Part shown: piece by piece, positions 1-11,000 of the stretch
Numbering within the stretch: the stretch's first letter is position 1
How the letters are laid out: each line of letters opens with the position of its first letter
The notes under the pieces: generated by a model
Told to the model about the DNA's origin: nothing
The model's input: only the letters and a program-made list of their open reading frames with translations
Database searches by the model: none
Made by a program: the position numbers and the translations under genes
Virus record (IMG/VR): IMGVR_UViG_3300025120_000124
Coordinates: 1-44,185 of that record
Length of the DNA: 44,185 nt
Source: a virus
Reading direction: 5' to 3' (one strand)

Positions 1-2277
1 GCTCGGTACGTCAAGGTGTGGTTAGATGATCTAGGACCCAACGAGGTAGCCACCGACCACTCCTTCAACTGGGAATCTTCTACTGCGTCTCTAGATTACA
101 ACTTGCCTGATGGTCAGGGATTTCCTGCAGCAGGCTCTGTCCCTGCGGGCGTTGTGAAAGTTGTTCCAAAACATGACACCATTACCCCACTTGTCAAAAC
201 ATATCAGATAAAAATGGAGTGCTCTGGCATCACACCAGAAGATGCCCTCCTCACAGATTTTTCTTTTGACTTTGATGATGACAAGGTATCGGTTGTTGCC
301 GATATAAACTCTGATATTGCTTCTTTAATACAGGCGAATCAAGACGAAAATCTTAACACCACTGGTGAGTTTAGCTTGGGATCTCTTACATTGACTTCGG
401 CAGCATTTGACTCCGACACATTTGATCCCGCGCTGAGCCTTACTACAGAGTTCCCTTGGGAGGCAGGACTAGAGACAGCCACTGAATGGTTAAATAGTGG
501 CTCTAATCCTTTCAGTGTTTCCGATCCGAGCGTAACGTTTGACTCAGTGTTTACTATGAGCCTTGTTGTCCCTGATGACGTAGGGACCAACTTTAGCGCG
601 GCAAACGGACCTGCTGATTTTGTATTTAATATTTCTACTAAGCTGGGCCTGGGGACTCCAAACGTTTTTGGATACGTACCCAATGCGCCTGCAATGATAA
701 GGCAGCACTGCGAGCTTCCAGGGTGCTTTAGGTATGACAGTAGCGGAGAAACCAATGTGCCAATAGATCAGGTTTGGACGGATTCTGATTTCGAAAATTA
801 CCGTTCTTACGCACAAAGTCAACAAATTGAAGCCGCAGACAATAATTACTCTAAACTTCCAAGGCTTGCCTACAACTTTGGATCCTCCAATCCTTGGCAG
901 CCGTTTGTGCAGTACCCAGGGATAAATATAAATTTACCTCCCACCAACAACACCGTTGTTGAAGATTCCATCGCTGCTGTTCAAACAGGTAAGGTATGCC
1001 CTGCAATTCACGGGTGCACGATCCCTACTGCTTGCAACTACGACGCGACTGCAACATACAATGACGGCAGCTGTGTATTCCCAGAGCCTGAGTACGACTG
1101 TGATGGTAACTTTACTGGGAACACAGACGTCTACGGTTGCACCAACGCAAACGCGGACAACTTCAACGACGAAGCTAATATTGACGACGGAAGTTGCATT
1201 GTCCAGGGCTGCACGAATCCGCAGGCAGACAACTACAACCCCGTTGCCACCGACGATGATGGCACGTGCGTGATTAGCGGATGCACAGACATTAAAGCCA
1301 CCAACTACAATCCTAACGCCACTGTCGACGATGGCAGCTGCGATTACGTTTGTGATGTATCTCTTCCTTGCGACCTTGACGTCAATGGCAGTGGGGTAGT
1401 TACGCAGGCCGAGTTTACTACTGCCTTTAATTTGGCTGTTGTAGATGCTGCTAGCGAGTTTTCCACCCTGAAAGAGAAGTACCCAGCTTTTCAAAATTGC
1501 GATAAAGGCGATATAACTAGGCTCTTTGATCTGAATGAAGATGGTGATATATCTACTGCCGACCTTCTGATCTTTCTTACACGAATAAACTTTCCTTTTG
1601 CATGCGAAGGAACTGACCTTACAGCGCGTAACCTATGCACGTTACTGGATGAAAACGGCAACGTAACTCTAGAGTCTGTTAGCTCAGCCTTTGGTGTGAG
1701 CGGGCCTGTTCAAATAGATGTTGAGGCAGGCGGTTTCACTCAAGGTGTAGACTTCGACGGTGACGGGGTAGTGACCTACACAGACTACCTCATAGCAACA
1801 GAGCTTGTGGGTATGAGTATTGACGATGCTTTGTTTGGAGGGTGTAACGTGGGGGGAGATGATGATGATGGAGGTGGCGGTAAGCCAGGATGCACCGACC
1901 CAACAGCTCTTAACTACGATCCGCTTGCCACAGCAGACGACGGTAGCTGCGTGTATAGGCCAAGGCCTGACTTTGACGGTGGGGATGATTCCAAGCCAGA
2001 AGAAGATAGTGATGTCGGGCCTGTCGGGCCTGTCGCTCCTGACGACCCAAGACCAGACGTGTCAGGTGATAATAGGGGATGCACAGACCCAAAGGCCAGA
2101 AATTTTGACCCCTTCGCCTTAGAAGACGACGGAAGCTGCTTATACTTTGAAGACGTAACTAATTACGGCTGCACGGACGAGTCAGCTAGCAACTACGATC
2201 CAACAGCTAGTGTGGATGACGGAAGTTGCATCTACCCGACTTCACCAAGCCCTAAACGTAACAAAAAAAGATACTGA
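1..2277 (+). CDS. Repeat-rich adhesin or tail-fibre-like protein, 5' end cut by window
   Basis: The frame is open to base 1, so the true start lies outside; a GTG at 16 is only the first possible start inside the window. The C-terminal half carries seven copies of a 21-residue Cys/Asp motif (GCTDPxAxNYDPxAxxDDGSC) and three dockerin or EF-hand-like loops at about residues 458-470 (DLDVNGSGVVT), 509-521 (DLNEDGDIST) and 584-596 (DFDGDGVVTY), counted from base 1. Such repeats are common in secreted calcium-binding proteins of marine Flavobacteria. The first 330 residues look beta-rich and are not recognised. Its stop overlaps the next start (TGATG). I infer a virion fibre or a secreted adhesin; the sequence does not decide between them. 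Confidence 0.75.
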   Translation, partial: ARYVKVWLDDLGPNEVATDHSFNWESSTASLDYNLPDGQGFPAAGSVPAGVVKVVPKHDTITPLVKTYQIKMECSGITPEDALLTDFSFDFDDDKVSVVADINSDIASLIQANQDENLNTTGEFSLGSLTLTSAAFDSDTFDPALSLTTEFPWEAGLETATEWLNSGSNPFSVSDPSVTFDSVFTMSLVVPDDVGTNFSAANGPADFVFNISTKLGLGTPNVFGYVPNAPAMIRQHCELPGCFRYDSSGETNVPIDQVWTDSDFENYRSYAQSQQIEAADNNYSKLPRLAYNFGSSNPWQPFVQYPGININLPPTNNTVVEDSIAAVQTGKVCPAIHGCTIPTACNYDATATYNDGSCVFPEPEYDCDGNFTGNTDVYGCTNANADNFNDEANIDDGSCIVQGCTNPQADNYNPVATDDDGTCVISGCTDIKATNYNPNATVDDGSCDYVCDVSLPCDLDVNGSGVVTQAEFTTAFNLAVVDAASEFSTLKEKYPAFQNCDKGDITRLFDLNEDGDISTADLLIFLTRINFPFACEGTDLTARNLCTLLDENGNVTLESVSSAFGVSGPVQIDVEAGGFTQGVDFDGDGVVTYTDYLIATELVGMSIDDALFGGCNVGGDDDDGGGGKPGCTDPTALNYDPLATADDGSCVYRPRPDFDGGDDSKPEEDSDVGPVGPVAPDDPRPDVSGDNRGCTDPKARNFDPFALEDDGSCLYFEDVTNYGCTDESASNYDPTASVDDGSCIYPTSPSPKRNKKRY
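1012..2229 (+). repeat. Seven copies of a 63-base Cys/Asp repeat unit
   Basis: Units begin at 1012, 1135, 1207, 1279, 1888, 2077 and 2167. Each encodes 21 residues with Cys at positions 2 and 21 and a DDGS-type acidic loop before the last Cys. The first four are clustered; the last three lie beyond the dockerin-like segment. Spacing varies, so this is domain duplication and not a tandem DNA array. Confidence 0.85.
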
Positions 2278-3152
2278 TGGCAACAACGACTTTGGCTTAC
2301 TCAACCACGGGGGACTACTGGAAGACGCGATATAGCTTTGCTCCCAGTTGCTACGGGTATATAGACAACCGACTCATCTCGTGCAACATAAACGCGGGGT
2401 CGCAGGCTTGGCTTCACTCCTCTACCACTCAGAAATGTAATTTTTACGGGGGGAGTTTTCCATTGACCATTACTTTTGCTAGCAACGAGAACCCGTCAGC
2501 AAACAAGTTCTTTAAGAACATATCCGTGGAGGGTGATTACGACGACTGGAACTGTACGCTATCGACGTACTCTGACTCCAACGTGCAGGCTGAAAGACAA
2601 CTTACGTTTATCTCTGGGGCTTCTTTTTCTAGAAGGGAGGGTACCTCGCACACTGACATACCTAGGTCCGCTCAGAACTCTACGAATAACATTAAGTATG
2701 TTGGTAGGAGGGCTGATGATCAGAGTCTAGTAGAGAATTATAACGTTCTCTTAGACAACATCATAGACCCATCGCCCGATCCAGGCACATCTGTAGTCGT
2801 CGCTTATGATAACGGAACGCTTATGTGTATTGTGGGTGAGGAGGTGGTTTCTTACTCTGGGCAATCAAATGCGGTGAAGATTGGGAGCGATTACTCGCCA
2901 TTAAACGATGGGCCTCGCTTGTATATTTCAAACCCCCCCGACATTGCGCCGTTCGTTAACATGAATATCTTGAGAACAGATCCTATCTTTGAGTATATGT
3001 ACGCCCTGACCCCAGCGGAGATAGATGGAGACTTTATGCGCGGAAAAGCTTGCACGATAACCATGGAGGCCCCTTCGGTTCCTAACGGTCTGGAGCTGTA
3101 TGCAGTCAATGTGGATTTTGAGTATTCCGAGCTTGATAGTAGATTAGGGTAA
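2277..3152 (+). CDS. Beta-rich virion protein, tail stabilization-like
   Basis: 291 residues with no signal peptide or membrane segment. The N-terminus (GDYWKTRYSF, then an NR-type turn) recalls, from memory, the C-terminal part of tail stabilization proteins of crAss-like and related Bacteroidota phages. I cannot verify that here. It overlaps the preceding fibre-like gene by one base and precedes inner-virion-type genes, which fits a tail or nozzle role. The specific function is inferred. Confidence 0.6.
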   Translation: MATTTLAYSTTGDYWKTRYSFAPSCYGYIDNRLISCNINAGSQAWLHSSTTQKCNFYGGSFPLTITFASNENPSANKFFKNISVEGDYDDWNCTLSTYSDSNVQAERQLTFISGASFSRREGTSHTDIPRSAQNSTNNIKYVGRRADDQSLVENYNVLLDNIIDPSPDPGTSVVVAYDNGTLMCIVGEEVVSYSGQSNAVKIGSDYSPLNDGPRLYISNPPDIAPFVNMNILRTDPIFEYMYALTPAEIDGDFMRGKACTITMEAPSVPNGLELYAVNVDFEYSELDSRLG

Positions 3153-3183
3153 TTTTCGTAAATTCGCACAATACTAAGCAACC

Positions 3184-4023
3184 ATGGGTTTTATAGCAGA
3201 TAGATTAAGAGCAAAAAGAGCTAAGGAGTACTCCAAGGACGACAAACAAAGGGCCAAGAGGGAGAGAGCTGCAGCAGAAGGGAAGCAAAAAGAATTTTAC
3301 GATGCTGAGAAAGCGGGTAAGTTTGACGCTCAAGTATCTCAAGCTCAAAGAGATCTAGCTCAAGCATCTAAGAAGCGCACAGACACCTCTGGCATAGCTG
3401 CTAGTCAGGCCATGCAGCTTAGCGCTTTATCTAGCGACCCCAGAGCCCTTGCTGCTGGAGTGGCTGGAGTTACTCAGCAGGCCAACGTAGCAAAAGAACA
3501 AGCAGCACAAAGCGACATGAAGACTGAGCTTGCCGCAGAGAGTAAGCTTGCTGGCCTTGAAGATGCCGCCCTCGCAGAGAACGTAGGGTTGGATGTAAAG
3601 CTAGCTGGCAGGAAGCTTGTGGGTGCTGAAACAGACGAGCTTATGGCTCAGCAAAACCTTAGGGCCGCACAAATGAGAGGTCGCGCTGCTGATGATGCGA
3701 AGTTTGAAGCCAACGTAGCGCTGGGTGAGTCCCTTGCCGACACAGGCCTTGGTCTCCTGGATGGGGGTTCCGCTGAAAAGGGAGCCAAGGTAAAGAAGAC
3801 TCCTGGCTCATTTAGTCACAAATCAAACCCTATCGACATCGTAAGACAGGGGGCTAAGATCGGAGAGATGACAGGAGGTGAGTATATCATAAACCCAGCA
3901 CAAGCTAAGAAGATTGATGATGCTCAACAGGCCATCTCCAAAAAGAAAAATATTACAGAGAGAGACCTCAAGCAGCTGTACAAAGCCGTAAGGAGCGTGT
4001 TCAACCAACCTCAATTTGACTAA
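3184..4023 (+). CDS. Ala/Gln-rich coiled-coil protein, candidate inner virion protein
   Basis: 279 residues, strongly helical, rich in Ala, Lys and Gln, with long predicted coiled coil over about residues 1-165. Near the C-terminus it has a GEMTGGEYIINPAQ segment, similar to a short motif seen in many phage proteins from structural modules. Its position upstream of the giant protein parallels the small internal core proteins before the large ejection proteins of podoviruses (T7 gp14-16 by analogy). The ATG at 3184 follows a 31-base gap; TAAATTCG at about 3162 is a weak promoter-like -7 element. Function is inferred from context. Confidence 0.6.
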   Translation: MGFIADRLRAKRAKEYSKDDKQRAKRERAAAEGKQKEFYDAEKAGKFDAQVSQAQRDLAQASKKRTDTSGIAASQAMQLSALSSDPRALAAGVAGVTQQANVAKEQAAQSDMKTELAAESKLAGLEDAALAENVGLDVKLAGRKLVGAETDELMAQQNLRAAQMRGRAADDAKFEANVALGESLADTGLGLLDGGSAEKGAKVKKTPGSFSHKSNPIDIVRQGAKIGEMTGGEYIINPAQAKKIDDAQQAISKKKNITERDLKQLYKAVRSVFNQPQFD

Positions 4024-5081
4024 TGTCTATTCTTGATACCACAAGTCCCAGGTCTGTAGCAAGGGACCCTCAGTCACGCGGCTTAGGCGCTGGCGGCATG
4101 GGTAGAGGCATGGTTGGCCAACAGGCTGCCATGAACCCAATGATGAATCAGAGGCGCACCAACGATAACTTCGCAGAGACCCAAGCTGAGAAAGCGCTTG
4201 AGCTTCAAAGGCAGAACGTTAAGAGGCAGCAGAAGAATCAGCAGCTTGCTAACCTTTATGGCCTTAAGTATGACAACTGGGCTGAAGCCGATGTAGAAAG
4301 ATTTGCAAAGCACAGGGATGTGTTTTCAGACAAGGTGCAAAACGGATATTATGACGAAGAGGCTGGCAATGGTGGGTACGCAAGGTTTCTAGAAGACCTA
4401 GAGGGGTTCGGTTCGACTTACGATAAGTACGCACAGGCTGGAGACAAAACTGTGATTGCTCAGAGAACAAACTTGCAGAACGCTATAGAGAACGGTATGG
4501 ACGACAACAACTTCGTTCTTACGGATGACGTTAGCAGTCTTGCTGAAAAAGACAGGATCTTTGATATGGGTGGCGTAGACACTGATGGACAGGTATTTAA
4601 TGAGGAGACCATGCAATGGGAAGGCTACTACGTAGACCTTGAGGGCGATAGGATTCCAGGGGAAGACGGAGAGTCGCAGTTTGGACCGATTCTAGACTCA
4701 CCTACACGGGGAGACAGAGGGTTGTATGCACCGTCTCTAGAGGAGAGGGGAGGCATGGCACCATCAGACGTAGCCGCGCTGTACATAGATGCGTTATTCT
4801 CTAAGGTAAACCCAATCCAAGGTGCTGGGGGTGACCTTGAAGAAACGCTGACTATGATCGAGGATCAACTTATTTCTAAGATGGAGGGTGTTGATGACCT
4901 CGGTCCTGCAGACCCACACAGAAACGCATTAAAGACTGCTGAAGACGAGTTTGGAGACAATCAGCCCGTTGATGATGTTAACGCTCTTTCAGAGTACGCC
5001 AAAAAAGTTAAAGAGCAATTAAGACTAATGTATACCAATAAGACTGAGGCTGTTGACCCTTACAACCCAGCAAATAGATAA
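4023..5081 (+). CDS. Candidate inner virion protein
   Basis: 352 residues, not recognised as a family. The N-terminal 45 residues are Gly/Met/Asn-rich and look disordered, followed by a charged helical segment (about 50-85) and an acidic C-terminal two thirds. It overlaps the preceding stop (TAATG) and is followed two bases after its own stop by the giant gene, so the three genes are probably translated together. By position it may be an inner core or ejection protein, but no motif proves that. Confidence 0.55.
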   Translation: MSILDTTSPRSVARDPQSRGLGAGGMGRGMVGQQAAMNPMMNQRRTNDNFAETQAEKALELQRQNVKRQQKNQQLANLYGLKYDNWAEADVERFAKHRDVFSDKVQNGYYDEEAGNGGYARFLEDLEGFGSTYDKYAQAGDKTVIAQRTNLQNAIENGMDDNNFVLTDDVSSLAEKDRIFDMGGVDTDGQVFNEETMQWEGYYVDLEGDRIPGEDGESQFGPILDSPTRGDRGLYAPSLEERGGMAPSDVAALYIDALFSKVNPIQGAGGDLEETLTMIEDQLISKMEGVDDLGPADPHRNALKTAEDEFGDNQPVDDVNALSEYAKKVKEQLRLMYTNKTEAVDPYNPANR

Positions 5082-5083
5082 GC

Positions 5084-8000
5084 ATGAACGAAGAGAACAC
5101 ACAAGTGGAAAATCAAGAAGAGCAGAGTTTTGTTGACGAGCTGTACACTTCACTTCAAGGAGAAGAAAGGGGCTGGGACAAAGATTTGTTTGCTGAAAGA
5201 GTCTCTGGTGACCAGGAGTACAACGACAAGATCTACGGTCTTCTTGGTGAGCAAGACTTTACGCAGGAAGATTTTCAATATGCTACAGGCATAAAAAAAA
5301 AAGAAGAGCCAGAGGATTCCTCAGGACAAAACTTAGAGTCTCTTTCCGATTTGAACGCGGAGCAGTTGGCATCCTTTTTTCCAGAGGGGACGCCAGAGTA
5401 TATGTTGGATATATACGCGACTTCGTATGACTTCGAAGAAGATGACTTTGACGAGCAGGTCGTAGCGCAGTATCAAACGTCTTTGGATAAGATGCTGCGA
5501 GAGCAGAACCCATCTATCTACGACTCTTATCAAGGCATACCTGTAAGCGACCTTCAAGGAGCGCAAAAGACCGCCTACGAAACCGCGCTTGGCTCTTATG
5601 AAAGTGAAGCCACTAAAGACATACTGACTAGCGGTAGCAAGAAGCGTGAGCTACAGCTCATGGAGGAAGAGAGGTTCAAGGAGTCTATCGTAGCTGCTGA
5701 GGATATAAAAAACGAGACGGGATACAACGTTCGCTCAGCGGGCATGGACCTATCTAAAAGGGCTCAGGAAGAGCACAGGGCCTTCGTAGAGTCTACGATC
5801 TCTGGAGAAGATTACAAGAACTTCGTTAAGGCAGACCTGGATGCTGCTCAGCCGTACATGAGCTTCGACGCTCAGGGTAAGCCTCTGGCTGAAGACGATC
5901 CCAACAGGACGGTTTTTATCCCTGTAGACGCAGCCAAGAAGTTTAGCGCGTCAGGATCATTTAAGTATGCTGGGAAAGGAGATAGCCATAGAGCTGTAAG
6001 ATACAGCGGAGACTACGACGCTGTAACTTCGCAATCTATGAACAACAACGGGATTCAAACATCCGTTGATGGCATAACCATGAAGGCTTCGGAGTGGAAG
6101 AAGATAGTTCAAAACTCCGCTTTAAAAAACGTCAACGAAAAGTTTCAGGGCGAGAGCCTTGCTGCAATGAAACAAGAAGTTCTTGACTCACTGGAGGAAG
6201 GCTTAGCCGATGATAATGAGGTGTTGGAAACGCTCGATGACTATTTCTTTAATCAATTTGGACTCAACCTGAATCTTGACGGTGACGGAAGGTACAATGA
6301 GGCTTGGTTGATTTCAGATATGGCTAGAGGTCTCTATCAAGGAGGGGTGGATCTGCTGTCAAACCCAGTAGAGTACCTAGTTGCAAGTGTCTCCGACGTT
6401 GTTACTGGAAACAACACTGAAGAGAAAGTTCGACGCATGAACGCTCTTGACGCAGAGGAGGTTAGAGGTAATATGACTGTTGTGCCTAAAGGCATTGGTG
6501 AGTCGTTTGGGGATGGGGATATATATAATGGGTTCAGACAATCCGCTGTAGGACTAGCAGAGACGCTACCTACTGTTGGCCTTGTGGTTGCTTCTTCAGC
6601 GCTTGGTGTGCCTATGGTTGGAACGGCAATGCTAGGTGTATCATCTGGTGTCAACGCCTGGAGTGACTCAAAGAATGAGGACGACACATTGATTGCGCTA
6701 GGCAAGTCCCCCATCTATGAAAACGAGATGCAGAGGCTTGGGGCATCTGTTCTAACGGGTGGAACTGAAGCTGGATTTGCGCTTGTAGGTAGCGCCATCT
6801 TCAGCAGAGCAGCACTTAGCGCGTCAAGCGCATACTCTGGTGCGTCAACCCTAGCCAAAGCACAGGGCCGAGCCATGACAAAAGAGATGGCCAAGGGCTT
6901 TCTTAAGCACTATGGACTATCAGCAGGAACAGAGGGATTGGAGGAGCTAGCTACAACCGCCGTTCAGATGGTTGGTAGTGCATACATTTCAGGAAGGTCT
7001 ATAGATACCGATGAGCTTGTAAACGGGATGGTTGATTCATTCATCGTGGGTGCGTTGGCTGGTGGTGTGTTTGAATACTCTGGTAGTAAGTTTGGTCAGG
7101 CGAGAGCAGCCATGAACGCTCGCGGAGACATGTCCAACCTCCAAGCAGAATCAGAGGCACGCTCAATCGTTAGAGGCCTTGAGGCTCAGATTCAACAAGC
7201 AGAGCCAGGATCCAAAGAAAGAAAAGGATTAGAGGCACAGCTGACTGGCGTTCAGTCTAACCTGGCTAAAAGAAACGCATCTAGGCAGCCGTTCTACGAC
7301 ATGCTTGCTGTAAGACACCCCAGTGAACTTAACAATGTCTCTGAGCTTGACATTAAAATTGAGCACGCTTACAGACAGTTTGAGTCTTCTACAAACGCAG
7401 AGCAACAGGCAATACACAAAGCTACCTTTGATCAGCTAGTAATCGAGAGATCAGAGATAACAGGTAAGTTTTCACAAGAGTCTACAGAGTTAACACAAGA
7501 GGAGCAAGACGTAGCCACCAACATGCTGCGTTCATCGGTAGAGACATCACTTGTGTCAGAGGCTCAGATGGCTCAGAACGCTGTGGAGATACTAGAAGAA
7601 AGAATTGCCAATGGGCAGTCGGTTTCTCCTGTTTCTTTGAGGGAGGCTAGGGCGGCAGCAAATGACGCACAAGCAAAGAGCGAGAACGCCCAGACCGCAA
7701 AGAACAGACTAAAAGAGGCAGAACAGCTTCTCGCAGAGTCAGTTACAGACGAGTCTTTGGCTGAGGTAGAGCGAGCAACAGCAAGTCTAAACGATGCTCT
7801 CGGCATGGCACAGAACAGAAGCGGAGATGTAACGGCTGCTGCTGATATGATCAGAGATAGGGTGATGGACTCTAAGGCCAGAGGGACCGATTCCTGGGTT
7901 ACGGATGCAGTATCCAACATGGATAACTCTTCGTTGTCTCAAACTCAGATTGATCAGATCTTCGAGTCAGACAACTTTGCTATGCTTACGGCAGAGAACC

Positions 8001-11000
8001 CATATGGAAAAGCTGAGCTGAGCGACAAAGAGAATGCAGAGAGAAACGAGAAGGCTAAGAAATACCTTGAAGAGCAGGGTCTTACGTTCCACGAAATCAA
8101 GGGCAAGTACAAGAATGGAGAGAATAGCTTCTTGGTTGAGGGCATGACAGTTGAGCAGTCCGCTGAGTTTGCTAAGATCTTTGAGCAAGAGAGCGTAGCT
8201 CACAAAAACGGCCTCGTAAAAGGTGACGGCAAGATCAACCTCTTTGAAGGGGGCGTAGAGAAGAACGACGCTGCTACTGACTTCTTTAGTGCCATCAAAG
8301 ACGCCGAGGGTAACGTTGTTAAGTTCGGGATGACACCTGGCGCTACATACCAAGACTCAAAAGGAAAGACAATTACCAAAGACGAGTACACTGAGGGCAA
8401 CAATGTCGTTGTAAGCGGCAAGGATTCAAAAGGCGTTGAGGGCAGATTCACTGACTTTAGTAGTGATCCTGACGCTGGAATGGAGATTCCTGACGATGCC
8501 CTTAGCGGACTCAATCAGAAGCAAAGAACGTTTTTGAGAAACGCAATGGAGTCTTTGAGAAAGATCCACCCAGGACTTACTCTCAGGATGCACGATAAGG
8601 CATCTATGGATGCATTTCAAAGTGACGCAGGAGGGTATTGGGATGGTCAGATGATGCACATATCTGTGGACAACATCTTGAGCAACATGGATTCAGAAGT
8701 TGAGTTTCTTGGAAAGGTGAAGACTTTTGAGGAGACTGTTTTGGAGGAGGTGATACACTCAGCTATAAGCCCTATGCTTGAAACCATGGGGCCAGCTGGA
8801 AGATCTCGACTTCTAAATGATCTTGAAGCTATCGTCAAGAAGGATGTTAGCCTTAGACAAAGAGCCGCCACCAAAGAAAGAAGCGAAAAGCAAAGACTTC
8901 TTGCTGACGGATACACTGAGGTTCAGGCTGAAGCTATTGCTGCTGACGAAAGGATTACTGAGCTCATCTCGGCTATCGCTTCAAACTCAGATGCTCTTAA
9001 CATAGGAACAGTTCAAAAGTGGAGGTTGTGGTTGAATAAGCTTATGAAGCCAACCAACAAAGGATTTGTTATTTCATCTGACAGTTCAGCATTAAGCATC
9101 GCAAATGCATTCTCAAATGCTGTTGCTGATGGGTCTCACGTATCTGTACAAAGCAGAGTCGTAAAAGGCGACGCTGGTCGAGCATCTGCAAAGATGATGA
9201 GACCACAAGACCTTCCTATGGATGAGAAGTTTGAGGTGTCTTACTGGCGGGCTAGTTCGTACACGGGAATATCAAAGCTTCAGACAGCTACGTTTAATGG
9301 CAAGTGGCACTTTATCAACACTTGGAACCAACGAACCCTTGGGGGGTCCATGGCAGATAAGATGAGTGGTGTTGAGTTCGTTTCTGGGCCTAACAAAGGC
9401 ACACGCATTGACGCTGATCAGATGGCTAACTGGAACCTCAAGAAGCCAATGACGAGGGGTGATAAAATGGCTGCAGATCAAAAGAAAAGAACAGGCCTCA
9501 TAGTAGCGGGGAACACTCTGCTTGACAAGGTGCAGCAGCTCAGAAAGAAAGAGGAGGGTGCAGACTACGTTCCGTACATGACATCTAGTGAAGCCAAGAT
9601 TTTGGAGGCTCTTGATATTGAAGTGGATGAAAACAACCCACGACAGTTTAGAACCCTTACCGAGGAGCAGCTTAGAGACGCGGAGTCGATTTTGTTTGGA
9701 GACGCTCAGGCTAAAGAAAGGGGAAGGGCGTCAAACAAATTAAATTCTAAAGGCGAAACAATCAGTGAGGAATTTAAGAGGAAGAGAGCTGAAGGGGTTA
9801 AAAGAAGTTCCAGATCTGCTATTGAGATTTTTATTGACGAAGAAAGAGAAAACATAAGAAGAGGGGAAGGAAGAGCGTCAAACAAGATAAGCGACGAGCT
9901 GCGCAATCGCCCAGGGGTTGTGGAGGATTCTGTTCGAAAAAAGGCTGAAGATTTTTCTAAAGCTTACGGACTCACAAAGGAGGAGTTTGAGCAGATGCTA
10001 AAGAGTTCAAAGGCTACGATGTATCATTTAGCGACGGCGGAAAGCGTAGCCGAAATAAATCAAGCCTATGCCGATGTTCATGGCAAGGAAATCAGATTCC
10101 AAGACCTATCTTCTGCTGAAAAGCTTAAGATGTTTCAAGAGGATGATGCCGTGAAAGAGACCATAGTCAGAGCGATGACAGACGACATTGAATACTCGCT
10201 TAAAATGATGGAGGATGAGGGCTATGAGAATCCAGAAAACTTTTTTAAGGAATACGAAGCGGCAAAGGGTGAGTTCTTAACTGAGCTTTCTGGATTGTTT
10301 TCAAATATTGCTGTGGAGCAGTTCTCCCCTGTATTTGACACCATCGTGGCCGCTACGTCACCAGGAATGGCGGCAAAGGGTAACATGATCATGGCGATGA
10401 ATATCTTCCATAACGCATTAGTTTCTTACAAAAGAAACTACACGCCAGGCAAACCCTTTGACTTTATACCAAAGGACTTGATTAGTGAATTTAAGGAAAA
10501 GTCTGGTGGAAGGTATCGGGAAATGATTAGCGCTACAGGAAGAACAATACCAACAATAGGGACGACTCTTGAGTCAGTCAATAGTCTGTTCAATAGATAC
10601 CTAAGCGAAGATGGTCAGTTTAACGCTGATGGCTTCATGAATGATATGAGTCAAAGAGGGGAAAAGAAAAGAGACCTTCCAGTTATGGCTGACGAGATGT
10701 CCACTAGGTCTATGGGTGCACCTAAAATTGGCTCTTTTGCTGTAACGATGTTTGGCGACGTAGGGTCAAATTTCTTGACGCAAGACATACACCTTATGGA
10801 CCAACTTGGTGTGTTTACTGGAGAGATGGGCTTACCCCGTGGAGCCACTATTTCACTAAACAGGGCCAAGGTCGTGGAGCTTCTAAACAAGGTCAACCCT
10901 AAAGACAGAAAAGGCCTTAGAAACAAAACAATTTTTCAAGAGCTGCATGACTTAGCACAAGACGAGTCTGCTACTCCAACGCAACGGAATAGAGCCAAGG

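Noticed and set aside
3155-3183. Promoter before the gene at 3184
   Set aside because: TAAATTCG is close to a -7 element, but the nearest CTTG is 23 bases upstream, outside the usual spacing.
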